Source: a virus. From it: a DNA stretch of 26,017 nt. The translations under genes were made by a program, and so were the position numbers. The notes below the pieces were generated by a model. The model had not been told where the DNA came from, did not search any database, and was given only the letters and a program-made list of their open reading frames with translations. The DNA lies in the IMG/VR virus record IMGVR_UViG_3300023278_000894, positions 1 through 26,017 of that record. One strand, 5' to 3'. Positions 1 through 7,510 of the stretch are shown piece after piece (position 1 is the stretch's first letter; each line of letters starts with the position of its first letter).

Positions 1-926
1 AAATCTCCAACGGCTCTACAGTACGTATGGGTTCTGTAAATCAGGTAGACTCTTGTGTTGGTCGTTCTTACGATCTAATTATCTTCGATGAGGCAGCACT
101 AGCAGACGGCAAAGATGCTTTCAACGTAGCACTACGACCTACTCTCGATAAGCCAAACTCAAAGGCAATCTTTATCTCCACGCCACGGGGTCGCAATAAC
201 TGGTTCTCTGAGTTCTATCATAGAGGCTACTCAGACGAGTTCCCCGAGTGGGTCTCTATCCGCGCTACTTACAAAGACAACCCCCGAATGTCTCAATCAG
301 ATATTGATGAAGCTCGTAAGTCTATGTCAGACGCTGAATTTAAGCAGGAGTATGAGGCTGATTTTAACACTTACGAAGGGCAGGTATGGAACTTCAACTT
401 TGAGACTCAAGTACAAGATCTATCTCAATTTGACACTAAGAGAATGGATGTATTTGCGGGACTCGATGTCGGTTTCCGAGACCCTACCGCAATGTGTGTA
501 ATTGCCTATGACTGGGACACAGAAAAGTTTTATTTACTGGATGAATATTTAAACAATGAAAGGACAACGGACCAACATGCAGAACAGATTCAAATACTCA
601 TTGATAAGTGGGATATTGATTATATCTATATTGACTCAGCTGCTCAGCAAACAAGGTTCGATTTCGCGCAGAACTATGGAATATCAACTATTAACGCGAA
701 GAAATCTGTCCTCGATGGAATTGGCCATGTTGCAACCATTATCGACCAGGACCAACTCTTTGTGGATCAGCAAGCAAAAGAATCTTTGAGCTGTGTAGAT
801 GCTTATCAATGGGACCCAAATCCGAATCTAGTAAGGGAAAAGCCAAAACACAATTATGCCTCGCATATGGCCGATGCACTTCGTTACGCACTTTATTCAT
901 TTATTACTGCAAACGTTACCTTCTAG
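1..926 (+). CDS. Terminase large subunit, 3' part (5' end outside window)
   Basis: This is the DNA-packaging motor and head-filling nuclease, cut by the window edge; the reading frame is open from base 3, so the ATG at 27 is internal. The visible part holds the end of the ATPase domain, with a Walker B-type string of hydrophobic residues followed by D-E (FDEAA, codons at 87-92). The C-terminal RNase H-like nuclease follows. Its three expected acidic positions are visible: D in GLDVGF (465), D in YIDSAA (633) and D in MADALRY (873). The nuclease cuts concatemeric DNA and the ATPase drives it through the portal encoded downstream. The gene order TerL, HNH, portal is usual for HK97-type phages. 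The small terminase subunit is not in the window. The family assignment is firm; the packaging type (cos or pac) cannot be read from this fragment. Confidence 0.95.
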   Translation, partial: ISNGSTVRMGSVNQVDSCVGRSYDLIIFDEAALADGKDAFNVALRPTLDKPNSKAIFISTPRGRNNWFSEFYHRGYSDEFPEWVSIRATYKDNPRMSQSDIDEARKSMSDAEFKQEYEADFNTYEGQVWNFNFETQVQDLSQFDTKRMDVFAGLDVGFRDPTAMCVIAYDWDTEKFYLLDEYLNNERTTDQHAEQIQILIDKWDIDYIYIDSAAQQTRFDFAQNYGISTINAKKSVLDGIGHVATIIDQDQLFVDQQAKESLSCVDAYQWDPNPNLVREKPKHNYASHMADALRYALYSFITANVTF

Positions 927-936
927 CGATACCTGG

Positions 937-978
937 TTAAAAATAGTTATTGACAACCTACCTTAAACTCGATATAAT
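937..978 (+). promoter_or_regulatory. Sigma70-type promoter P1 with A-rich upstream element
   Basis: A perfect TTGACA (950-955) is followed after exactly 17 bases by a perfect TATAAT (973-978). An A-rich 13-base element, TTAAAAATAGTTA (937-949), directly precedes the -35 box. The same arrangement recurs at 9541, 10910 and 24952. Transcription should start near 985 and read the HNH gene and then the portal. It lies in the 85-base gap after the terminase stop codon. Confidence 0.9.
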
Positions 979-1011
979 TCTTCTATTGAAAAATCAAGAA
1001 CCGGAACCAAA

Positions 1012-1377
1012 ATGCCTAAGTTAAAACGTGATGTAGTAAAGTATGTACGAGATAAAGCAAAGTCCAAGTATGACAAAGGCACCTCTTGTCAGATATGCGG
1101 CGAAACAGAACAACTTGATTTTCACCATTTTTATAGTTTGACACCACTACTTAACCAGTGGTTATTAAAGAACAAACACAATCCTGAGTATATAATGGCA
1201 CTCAGAGATGACTTTATAGAAGAGCACCATGCTGAGCTATATGACCACACAGTAACACTGTGTCATACACACCACTTAAGCCTTCACAAAATATATGGCA
1301 AAGACCCTGCGCTAGGGACTGCAAAGAAACAAATGCGCTGGGTAGAGATTCAAAGAGAAAAACATGGCTTGGTATAA
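1012..1377 (+). CDS. HNH endonuclease
   Basis: A 121-residue HNH nuclease. A zinc-type CxxC pair (C26, C29) precedes the LDFHH motif (H38-H39), and the second half carries LCHTHH (C84-H88) and H92 in LHKIYG. This is the layout of a beta-beta-alpha-metal nuclease with a structural zinc site. In cos phages such as HK97, a small HNH protein beside the terminase is known to assist genome cleavage during packaging, and the location here suggests the same role. The alternative is a free-standing homing-type nuclease, which its private promoter (P1) could support. The Shine-Dalgarno site is weak (GGAA about 8 bases upstream). The 3' end overlaps the portal start by 14 bases, so the two are probably co-translated. 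The nuclease call is firm; the biological role is inferred. Confidence 0.88.
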   Translation: MPKLKRDVVKYVRDKAKSKYDKGTSCQICGETEQLDFHHFYSLTPLLNQWLLKNKHNPEYIMALRDDFIEEHHAELYDHTVTLCHTHHLSLHKIYGKDPALGTAKKQMRWVEIQREKHGLV

Positions 1378-2557
1378 CCCTTTTGAAAAGACAGCAGCAC
1401 CTACGGATACAGTTGAAAAGCTTAATCCTGGGCAGCAATATATCGGCAATCGTACAGAGTCTTCTAGAGAGTTTACCCAAAGCTACGAAGCTTACTACGA
1501 ACAACTAGAGGTTGTTAATCGCGCCATAAATATGGTAGTAGACGACACTGCCGCAATTAGTACTATTGTTAAGCCTACTGGATTCCCCGGTGTAGTAAAA
1601 GGCGTAAAAAGATCAAAAGTAGAGACTTTACTTACTCAACAACCCAACCTATTTCAAGACATCAATACTTTCCGAAGAAACTTAATTACTGATTTTATGC
1701 TAAACGGTAATATGTTTCTCTACTTTGATGGCGCTCACTTGTACCATCTGCCCGCTGACAGAGTAACTATCCACGGAGATAAAAGAACCTACATTGAAAA
1801 GTATAGCTATCATGATGTTGATTACTCACCGAGTGAGATTATCCATGTTAAAGAAAACTCTTTTCGTGATACTTACAGAGGAGTCTCCCGCTTAAGACCT
1901 GCAGTAAGAACAATGCAGCTAATGGCAAGAATGAGAGACTTCCAAGACAACTTCTTCAAGAATGGAGCTGTTCCCGGTCTTGTACTAAAGTCGCCTAATA
2001 CCTTATCTGATAAAATCAAAGAACGTATGATGGTATCTTGGCAGAACCGTTATCGTCCAGACAGTGGCGGACGTCGCCCTCTTATTCTTGATGGTGGACT
2101 AGACTTAGACAAGATCTCAAATGTAAACTTTAAAGATCTAGACTTCCAGGCTTCGATCGCAGACAATGAGAAGATTATTCTAAAAGCAGTAGGAGTACCA
2201 CCAATTCTACTAGACTCAGGTAACAACGCTAATATTCGTCCGAATATGCGTTTATACTACCTTGAGACAATACTGCCTATAGTTATTAAACTAAACTCAG
2301 CTCTATCTCGCCACTTTGGATTTGAGATAACAGAAGACGTAACAAACGTACCTGCCTTACAGCCTGAACTACGAGATAGTGCAGCGTATTATACCTCACT
2401 AGTAAATGGTGGTATTATTAGCCCGAACGAGGCTCGTGAAGCATTGGGATATGAAACTAGAGAAGAGGCAGAAGACATCAGAGTACCAGCAAATATAGCA
2501 GGCTCTGCATCAAACCCAGACGAAGGCGGCAGACCGCCACAGGATGAAGAGATCTAA
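1364..2557 (+). CDS. Portal protein, HK97 type
   Basis: A 397-residue protein of normal length for the HK97-like portal family. It would form the dodecameric ring at one head vertex through which DNA enters and to which the tail attaches. Family-typical strings include YRGVSRLRPA (171-180), FFKNGAVPG (197-205), the glycine-rich segment leading to the stem helix, and VGVPPILLD (277-284) followed by a polar loop and the wing/crown helices. The start at 1364 lies inside the end of the HNH gene (14-base overlap, different frame). The C-terminal tail (about 375-397) is acidic and proline/glycine-rich and probably disordered. Position after terminase/HNH and before the protease-capsid gene agrees with the call. 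Confidence 0.93.
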   Translation: MAWYNPFEKTAAPTDTVEKLNPGQQYIGNRTESSREFTQSYEAYYEQLEVVNRAINMVVDDTAAISTIVKPTGFPGVVKGVKRSKVETLLTQQPNLFQDINTFRRNLITDFMLNGNMFLYFDGAHLYHLPADRVTIHGDKRTYIEKYSYHDVDYSPSEIIHVKENSFRDTYRGVSRLRPAVRTMQLMARMRDFQDNFFKNGAVPGLVLKSPNTLSDKIKERMMVSWQNRYRPDSGGRRPLILDGGLDLDKISNVNFKDLDFQASIADNEKIILKAVGVPPILLDSGNNANIRPNMRLYYLETILPIVIKLNSALSRHFGFEITEDVTNVPALQPELRDSAAYYTSLVNGGIISPNEAREALGYETREEAEDIRVPANIAGSASNPDEGGRPPQDEEI

Positions 2558-2559
2558 TT

Positions 2560-2883
2560 ATGACTAAAAAAATACAAAGAAAGAAACTCAAAAAGCAACT
2601 TGCTGCTTATTTTATTAAGCAAGGCAAGTTCTATAATAGTACGGAATACACAGCCTTAGGTGATGCAATGCCTATACCTGGTAGTTCCATACGAAGAATT
2701 TACGGACGTTACGCCGGACTAGAAGCAGAGCTTAGAGCCGACGAAACCCTGGTGGCTTTAGTAGAGCAATCAGCAGCGCTTCAAGCGCCTGTTAAACCAG
2801 TGACTGCTCCGGCACCAAAAGTTAAGCCAGTAACAAAGGCTAAACCCGCTTCAAAATTTGGGGCAAGTACTGTAGAGAAATAA
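2560..2883 (+). CDS. Small basic protein with HTH-like segment, function unknown
   Basis: A 107-residue protein that I cannot assign to a named family. It begins two bases after the portal stop and ends one base before the protease-capsid start, so it belongs to the head operon. The first 12 residues are strongly basic. Residues about 12-58 have a helix pattern with a GK(x)nEY stretch and then PGSSIRRIYGRYAGLEAEL; this resembles the small DNA-binding repeat often found with HNH nucleases (P-S-x-x-I-x-R-x-F-G-x-W-x-x-A). Residues about 74-100 are rich in Pro, Ala, Lys and Val and look disordered. A role in DNA binding, packaging or as an internal head protein is possible, but none is demonstrated by the sequence. 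Confidence 0.75.
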   Translation: MTKKIQRKKLKKQLAAYFIKQGKFYNSTEYTALGDAMPIPGSSIRRIYGRYAGLEAELRADETLVALVEQSAALQAPVKPVTAPAPKVKPVTKAKPASKFGASTVEK

Positions 2884-2884
2884 T

Positions 2885-4921
2885 ATGAATAAGATTTTCA
2901 ATCTAACATCTACTTTTAAAGCCGCAGAAGCAGACGACGGGTCAGTAATGATTCGTGGTATGGCTAGTACAGCAGACTTTGATCGCGCAGGCGATACAAT
3001 CTCAGCTGAAGCGTGGACAAAAGGTGGACTACAAAACTTTGAGAAAAATCCAATTATTCTGTTTAATCATGACTATGACAGACCAATTGGTCGAGCCACG
3101 GGTATGAAAGCAGGGCCTAATGGTTTGGAACTCGAATGTAAGATCAGCAAAAATGCCCCTGGCAATGTTGCTGAGCTTGTTAAAGACGGTGTCCTTGGAG
3201 CCTTTTCCGTCGGTTTCAAAGTCAAGGACGCAGATTACATCAAGGAAACTGATGGACTAATGATTAAGGACGCTGAGTTGTTTGAGGTATCGGTTGTTTC
3301 CGTGCCCTGCAATCAGTCAGCTACTTTTTCGCTCGCGAAGTCTTTTGACTCAACTAATGAGTACGAAGAATTCAAAAAAACTTTCACTAATCGTGTAGAT
3401 CTAGCCGGTCAGTCTCTGGCTAAGGACGAAGATACTTCTTCAAATATAGCTAGTGACCACACACCGAAAAGCGCGGAACTTATTTCCGCAGATCAGGAGA
3501 TCAAAATGGACAATCAAAACATCGACTTGGAAGCTTTTGCAAAGAAGGTAGCTGAAGACACAGCCGCTAAGATTGCTATGAAGCTAGCCGAGCAAAAAGC
3601 AGCTGACGAAGCAGTAGCTAAAGCAGCTCAAGAAGCCGAAGTTGCTAAAGCAGCTGAAGGCGCACAAATTAAATCAGTAATCGAAAGCGGAATCGCCACT
3701 GGCGTTGAAGCTCTAGAAGCTGATATGACAAAAGCTTTTGAAGCCGCTAAAGGCGACGAAATCAGCGCTCTAGTTAAGAAGTACGAAGCCCAGGTTGCTG
3801 AGAAAAGTGCAGAGCTAGAATCTATGCGTAACAGCAAAATGGAATTCGCTAAGTCTGGCGGCCAGAAGAGCATGTCTGATTTTGGTCAGGACTACTTGAA
3901 TGCTGAAATCTTAGGTAAAATCACTGGTAAAGGTTGGGATACTGACTATGCCAAAGACGTAATGGCAAAAACTGCAGCTGTTGTTCCTTCAGCTCTGAAC
4001 GTTACTACTGTTGATTTCTCTCTAGCATATACTGATGCCTTCGAGCAAGCAGTAGGTCTGGAAACTAAAGTAGGCGGTCTCTTCCGTGAAGTTGAAATGC
4101 AGTCTAACTCTTTAGTAATTCCTTTCTTGGGTGAAGTAAACCCAGCTACTTTCAGCACTAATACTGGTCTGTTGGCTTCTGCTAACTCACTAGAACTGAC
4201 TGGCATTAGTGATGACGATTTCGACGTCTCTAACAAGATCCTTATCGCTGAGCGTTTAGTTGCTGGTACTTACATCGACAACAACATCGACGAAGGTCAA
4301 ATCATCAGCTTCCTGCCTATGATCAACGCTGCTATCGCACGTGCTCACGGTCAGGCTATTGATACTGCTATCCTTTATGGTACTGCTGGTTCAACTGCCG
4401 GTCTTCTTGATGCTGGTGGCGATAAAGATACTGCTGTTGGTTCATACGACGGTTCTGGTACTAAGCTTGTTATGACTGGTGCTCAGGCTGACGGCTCTAC
4501 AGCATTGACTGCTGCAGAACTTAACGTAGCTCGCGGAAGCATGGGCGTTCACGGTATCGATCCTAACAAACTGGCTTATGTTATCAACTCTGATGCATAC
4601 TACGATCTGTTGTTAGATGGCGAATTCCAAGACGTTACTGACGTTGGTGGTCTTGCTACTAAAGTAACTGGTCAAGTTGGTATGTTGTTCGGCTCTCCAG
4701 TTATCGTTAGTGATCAGATCCCTAATGGTGCTGATGCTAAGTCGTTTGGCGTTATCGTTAATACTGACTCTGCACTTATCGGTCGTCTACGTGGCGTTAG
4801 CCTTGAGACTGAGTACAAGCCTTCAGAGCAGCGTACTGCAATCATTGCAAGTCAATCTCTTGGATTCAAGACTATCCAAGGCGCGACTTCTTCAATTGGT
4901 CTGCATTACCTCGCAAACTAA
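2885..4921 (+). CDS. Prohead protease - scaffold - major capsid protein fusion
   Basis: A single 678-residue frame joins functions that HK97 splits over two genes. Residues about 15-150 are the prohead serine protease (S78-like): conserved MASTxDFDRAGD, a probable catalytic His in FNHDYD (H62), Ser in GAFSVGF (S108), and the ELFEVSVVSVPCN strand (131-143) with the acidic partner. Residues about 155-208 form a poorly ordered linker. Residues about 209-318 are Ala/Lys/Glu-rich coiled coil, like the HK97 delta (scaffold) domain. Residues about 330-678 are the HK97-fold major capsid protein, ending in a typical capsid tail. The Shine-Dalgarno site for this start is weak (GAGA). A much stronger one (AGGAGA) sits before in-frame Met208 at 3506, so capsid plus scaffold is probably also made alone. 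Protease autocleavage would release mature capsid. The fusion is seen in sequence; the dual start is inferred. Confidence 0.93.
   Translation: MNKIFNLTSTFKAAEADDGSVMIRGMASTADFDRAGDTISAEAWTKGGLQNFEKNPIILFNHDYDRPIGRATGMKAGPNGLELECKISKNAPGNVAELVKDGVLGAFSVGFKVKDADYIKETDGLMIKDAELFEVSVVSVPCNQSATFSLAKSFDSTNEYEEFKKTFTNRVDLAGQSLAKDEDTSSNIASDHTPKSAELISADQEIKMDNQNIDLEAFAKKVAEDTAAKIAMKLAEQKAADEAVAKAAQEAEVAKAAEGAQIKSVIESGIATGVEALEADMTKAFEAAKGDEISALVKKYEAQVAEKSAELESMRNSKMEFAKSGGQKSMSDFGQDYLNAEILGKITGKGWDTDYAKDVMAKTAAVVPSALNVTTVDFSLAYTDAFEQAVGLETKVGGLFREVEMQSNSLVIPFLGEVNPATFSTNTGLLASANSLELTGISDDDFDVSNKILIAERLVAGTYIDNNIDEGQIISFLPMINAAIARAHGQAIDTAILYGTAGSTAGLLDAGGDKDTAVGSYDGSGTKLVMTGAQADGSTALTAAELNVARGSMGVHGIDPNKLAYVINSDAYYDLLLDGEFQDVTDVGGLATKVTGQVGMLFGSPVIVSDQIPNGADAKSFGVIVNTDSALIGRLRGVSLETEYKPSEQRTAIIASQSLGFKTIQGATSSIGLHYLAN
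3473..3508 (+). promoter_or_regulatory. Internal ribosome binding site and start for the capsid part, with upstream hairpin
   Basis: AGGAGA (3495-3500) is spaced ideally from an in-frame ATG at 3506 (Met208 of the fusion). It is preceded by an inverted repeat GCGGAA-CTTAT-TTCCGC (3473-3489). Initiation here would give a 471-residue scaffold-plus-capsid protein lacking the protease. The site falls exactly at the boundary between the protease linker and the scaffold coiled coil, which supports function. Confidence 0.75.
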
Positions 4922-4942
4922 GAGCAAAAAGAGTAAGAAACG

Positions 4943-4969
4943 AGGGGGAGTTCGCTCCCCTAAGTTTTT
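4943..4969 (+). terminator. Rho-independent terminator after the capsid gene
   Basis: A GC-rich hairpin (GGGGAG, loop TTCG, CTCCCC) lies at about 4945-4960 and is followed by TAAGTTTTTA. It begins 22 bases after the capsid stop. It probably limits, rather than abolishes, transcription into the head-tail connector genes, because no promoter is visible between it and 4989. Confidence 0.8.
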
Positions 4970-4988
4970 ACTAATGGACTTATAGAAC

Positions 4989-5573
4989 ATGGCAAACTTA
5001 ATAACTTTAGATGACTACAAAACAGCGAAAAAGATCACCGGCTTCGGTGATGATGCTCGTCTAGAGGAATTGGTTACTTCCGTGAGTCAATTAGTAAAAA
5101 CTTATTGTAACAACTCTTTCATAGACCACAATAGTAGCGCAAAAACGGAAATCTTCGATATAACGTATAATGAGTCTTTCGTACATCTTTCAGAAAGCCC
5201 TATCATCGCGGTTACTTCTGTATCAGAAAGGTCAAACCCAACTGATGCGTATACTGTTCTAACAAATAATAGTGACTACTATATAGACACTAAAACGGAC
5301 TCTATCTACAGAGTAGCTGGACCCGTAGACAAAGCGTTTAAACCTGGTAGAGGGTCAGTAAAAGTCGTTTATACAGGTGGCTACGCTACTTTCCCTGCTG
5401 ATCTCAAGTTAGCAGTAATTGACTTAATTTCCTACTACCATAAAGATGAGCATAAACAGCGTCAAACTTTATCAGGCGCAAGCATCCAGAATCAAGGTAC
5501 GTCTGGGCAGTCTGGTAATGTAGGCTTCCCTGATCATATCAAACGTATTCTGGATATGTATAAGAACTTCTAA
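4989..5573 (+). CDS. Head-tail connector (adaptor), HK97 gp6-like
   Basis: A 194-residue protein with the pattern of the gp6-like adaptor that forms a ring under the portal. The N-terminal helices start with LITLDDYKTAKKI, then a helical pair leading to LVKTYCNNSF (35-44). A beta insert follows with PIIAVTSVSE, and the C-terminal part has VKVVYTGGYATFPADLKLAVIDLI, a very typical end-domain string for this family (only partly quoted here). Its position after the capsid gene and before neck proteins fits. The gene starts 67 bases after the capsid stop, downstream of the terminator, with a poor Shine-Dalgarno site, which suggests modest expression as expected for a 12-copy ring. The last 25 residues are Gly/Ser/Gln-rich and then helical. 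Confidence 0.85.
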   Translation: MANLITLDDYKTAKKITGFGDDARLEELVTSVSQLVKTYCNNSFIDHNSSAKTEIFDITYNESFVHLSESPIIAVTSVSERSNPTDAYTVLTNNSDYYIDTKTDSIYRVAGPVDKAFKPGRGSVKVVYTGGYATFPADLKLAVIDLISYYHKDEHKQRQTLSGASIQNQGTSGQSGNVGFPDHIKRILDMYKNF

Positions 5574-6995
5574 GTGAGTAATGCCTCCGTCAAGAAACGG
5601 ATGTCTGATCAGATACTAAAGGCTGCTACTAAAAAAGAAGCCGAACTTATGAGAGCTTCTGCTCAAACGAGGAGACCTCAGGTTGTATATTTACAGGATT
5701 TAAAATGGTTAGACGACATTATTCTTGAGATGATGGATAGAGGTCGTATGCCCAAAAACCGTTTTAAAAGGTACAATACGCCAAAAAACTTACAAAAAGC
5801 TAGAGCCCTTGCACGTACAAAGCAAGCTACTTATCTGAAGAATAACAAGTTAAATGGTTCCCAGCCCGCAAGTGTGTTAAATACTGTTCCTGGCACTAAG
5901 CTCGCTGGTGATGCTCCTGAAATTTTTGCACTATTACAAAAGGGAGAGGCATTTCTTGTAGGTTCATTTTCTACTGCGGGTGAGTTAAAGAAAGACATAA
6001 TCGAAGCTATTGTTACTCAAAAAGCTCGTAAGGATTTTGTAGACTCAATTAAAGGCAGTGTAGATAGAGGACACGGGGCCGGTACAGGCACTCCAATATC
6101 TGGTTTAAGTATAAACCAAGCCTCTCAAGGCATACATGATCTTCTTACTCCCGAACAACAGGGAGAGTTTAATGCTTATGTTCGGAAAGAGGCAGACGGA
6201 CTTTTAAAATCCGGACAAATTGATAACTTAGCGCACTCTATGATAGTAGGTTGTACAGTAGACTATCAGACAACTATAGATAACAAAGGGCGCTTGCGCG
6301 CAGACTATGTTCCTGTTTTACAATATCAAGATAAGTATGCGAATCAGGCAACAGATGGAGTATATGAGAAACTTGCAAAGCAGTCCGCTATGGATATCTT
6401 TAATAGTTTCACAGAAGAAGAGTTCTTAAATTTAGAAGGCTCAGACAGCTTAAAGACTCTAGCAACAAAAGCAATCGTTAATCCTTTAGTAAAAAGTTCA
6501 GGAAAGAATAAATCTTTAAAAGTACAACTAGATAGTAAATTAAAAGGATCTTACAAAGCGGGCAAAGGCAAGGCTAGATCTACAAGTAAAGTCAAAGGTC
6601 GCAGCACTGTTAAACAAAATAAGAAAGGCACTGCACCAAGACTATCAAAAACAAGAGCAAAGAAGAGCTTCACTAGCAACCCTCTGCATATGATTGCTAT
6701 GTTAAATAAAGATTTGCCTGATACAGTAAGAAAGAATATGCAAGCACCCGCGCTCGTAAATCGCACAGGCAGATTTTCAGAAAGTGTCAAAGTGTTAGAA
6801 GTTACAGAGACTGCAAAAGGTTTCCCGAGCTTCGGGTATACTTATGATAAAGAGCCTTATGGCGTTTTCGAGATGGGGATGGGAGCAGCTCCTTGGGCAA
6901 CTCCCGAAAGAGATCCAAGACCTTTAATTGATAAATCTATACGAGAAGTAGCACAACAAATGGCAATAGGAAGGTTCTACACTAGGAGAATGTAA
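5574..6995 (+). CDS. Neck/minor head protein with C-terminal HK97 gp10-like domain
   Basis: A 473-residue protein starting with GTG directly after the preceding TAA, so probably translated by coupling; no good Shine-Dalgarno site is visible and Met10 (5601) is an alternative start. Residues about 375-473 match the gp10-like neck/tail-completion pattern: a helix with DLPDTVRKNMQ, NRTGRFSESV (like the family's DTGRLRxSI), PYGVFEMG (like YAPYVEFG), and RDPRPLIDKSI near the end. Typical family members are only about 130-160 residues, so more than 300 residues are added at the N terminus. This extension is basic and helical at first, and has a Lys/Arg/Ser-rich low-complexity stretch at about 318-370. 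I do not recognise the extension. It may contribute a second neck function or contact DNA. The C-terminal call is good; the rest is unknown. Confidence 0.7.
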   Translation: MSNASVKKRMSDQILKAATKKEAELMRASAQTRRPQVVYLQDLKWLDDIILEMMDRGRMPKNRFKRYNTPKNLQKARALARTKQATYLKNNKLNGSQPASVLNTVPGTKLAGDAPEIFALLQKGEAFLVGSFSTAGELKKDIIEAIVTQKARKDFVDSIKGSVDRGHGAGTGTPISGLSINQASQGIHDLLTPEQQGEFNAYVRKEADGLLKSGQIDNLAHSMIVGCTVDYQTTIDNKGRLRADYVPVLQYQDKYANQATDGVYEKLAKQSAMDIFNSFTEEEFLNLEGSDSLKTLATKAIVNPLVKSSGKNKSLKVQLDSKLKGSYKAGKGKARSTSKVKGRSTVKQNKKGTAPRLSKTRAKKSFTSNPLHMIAMLNKDLPDTVRKNMQAPALVNRTGRFSESVKVLEVTETAKGFPSFGYTYDKEPYGVFEMGMGAAPWATPERDPRPLIDKSIREVAQQMAIGRFYTRRM

Positions 6996-7447
6996 TGGCA
7001 GCACGAGGTTATACAACAAGACGACTGGGCATTGTGAATGCTATTGTCGAAAAGCTCAAAGATATTAACGGCTCAGGCGGTTATCTTTCTGACTTAAATG
7101 AGAATATCTCACCTCGACTCAAGTTCTGGGACGAGGTAGAAGAGTTTCCCGCAGTGCATTTAAATGCAGGAGGAGAAACTAGAGAATACCAAGGTGGAGG
7201 CTACAAGGATAGGTTTCTTTCTGTAACTTTACGTTGTTATGTACAAGATGAAGATTCTGTCAGAGCTCTGGACGAGCTTTTAGAGGATGTAGAGACCGTC
7301 CTTGAAGAGAACTCAAGATTATCGTATACTGACAGGCAAGGTAAAACTCAGTATACTCAACAAATCACTATAGTTAGTATTGATACTGACGAAGGTGTGC
7401 TCGAACCTCTAGGTGTTGGTGAGATGCTTATAGAGGTAAGATACTAG
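6995..7447 (+). CDS. Probable tail terminator / tail completion protein
   Basis: A 150-residue protein overlapping the previous stop by one base (TAATG) with a good AGGAG site. The layout matches the tail terminator group (lambda gpU, HK97 gp10-neighbour type): N-terminal helix (RRLGIVNAIVEKLKDI), then FPAVHLNAGGETREYQ, a beta strand FLSVTLRCYV, a second helix SVRALDELLEDVETVL and a final strand GVGEMLIEVRY. Such proteins cap the tube and join tail to head. The position immediately before the tail tube genes is the usual one. The call rests on secondary-structure pattern and position rather than an exact signature. Confidence 0.7.
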   Translation: MAARGYTTRRLGIVNAIVEKLKDINGSGGYLSDLNENISPRLKFWDEVEEFPAVHLNAGGETREYQGGGYKDRFLSVTLRCYVQDEDSVRALDELLEDVETVLEENSRLSYTDRQGKTQYTQQITIVSIDTDEGVLEPLGVGEMLIEVRY

Positions 7448-7452
7448 AAAAT

Positions 7453-7493
7453 ACTGGTATAAGTAAATACTTAAATTCCAGTCTTTTCAAGAC
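7453..7493 (+). other. Leader stem-loops before the first tail tube gene
   Basis: Two overlapping inverted repeats lie in the 63-base gap. The first pairs ACTGG (7453-7457) with CCAGT (7478-7482) around AAGTA-AA-TACTT. The second is GTCTT-TTC-AAGAC (7481-7493). CTTTTCAAGA plus the AGGAGA site recurs before the second tube gene (9612 onward), so gene and leader were duplicated together. No U tract follows, so an RNA stability or translation role is likelier than termination. Confidence 0.5.
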
Positions 7494-7510
7494 AATATAG
7501 GAGAAAAATT

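Noticed and set aside
1214-1508. Overlapping open frames on both strands around the HNH/portal junction
   Set aside because: Both the HNH and portal genes are clear here, and the other frames have no recognisable protein features or ribosome sites.
7455-7463. Extended -10 (TGGTATAAG) as a promoter for tube gene A
   Set aside because: No -35 element at any suitable spacing and none of the A-rich element shared by the four clear promoters; too weak to list as a feature.
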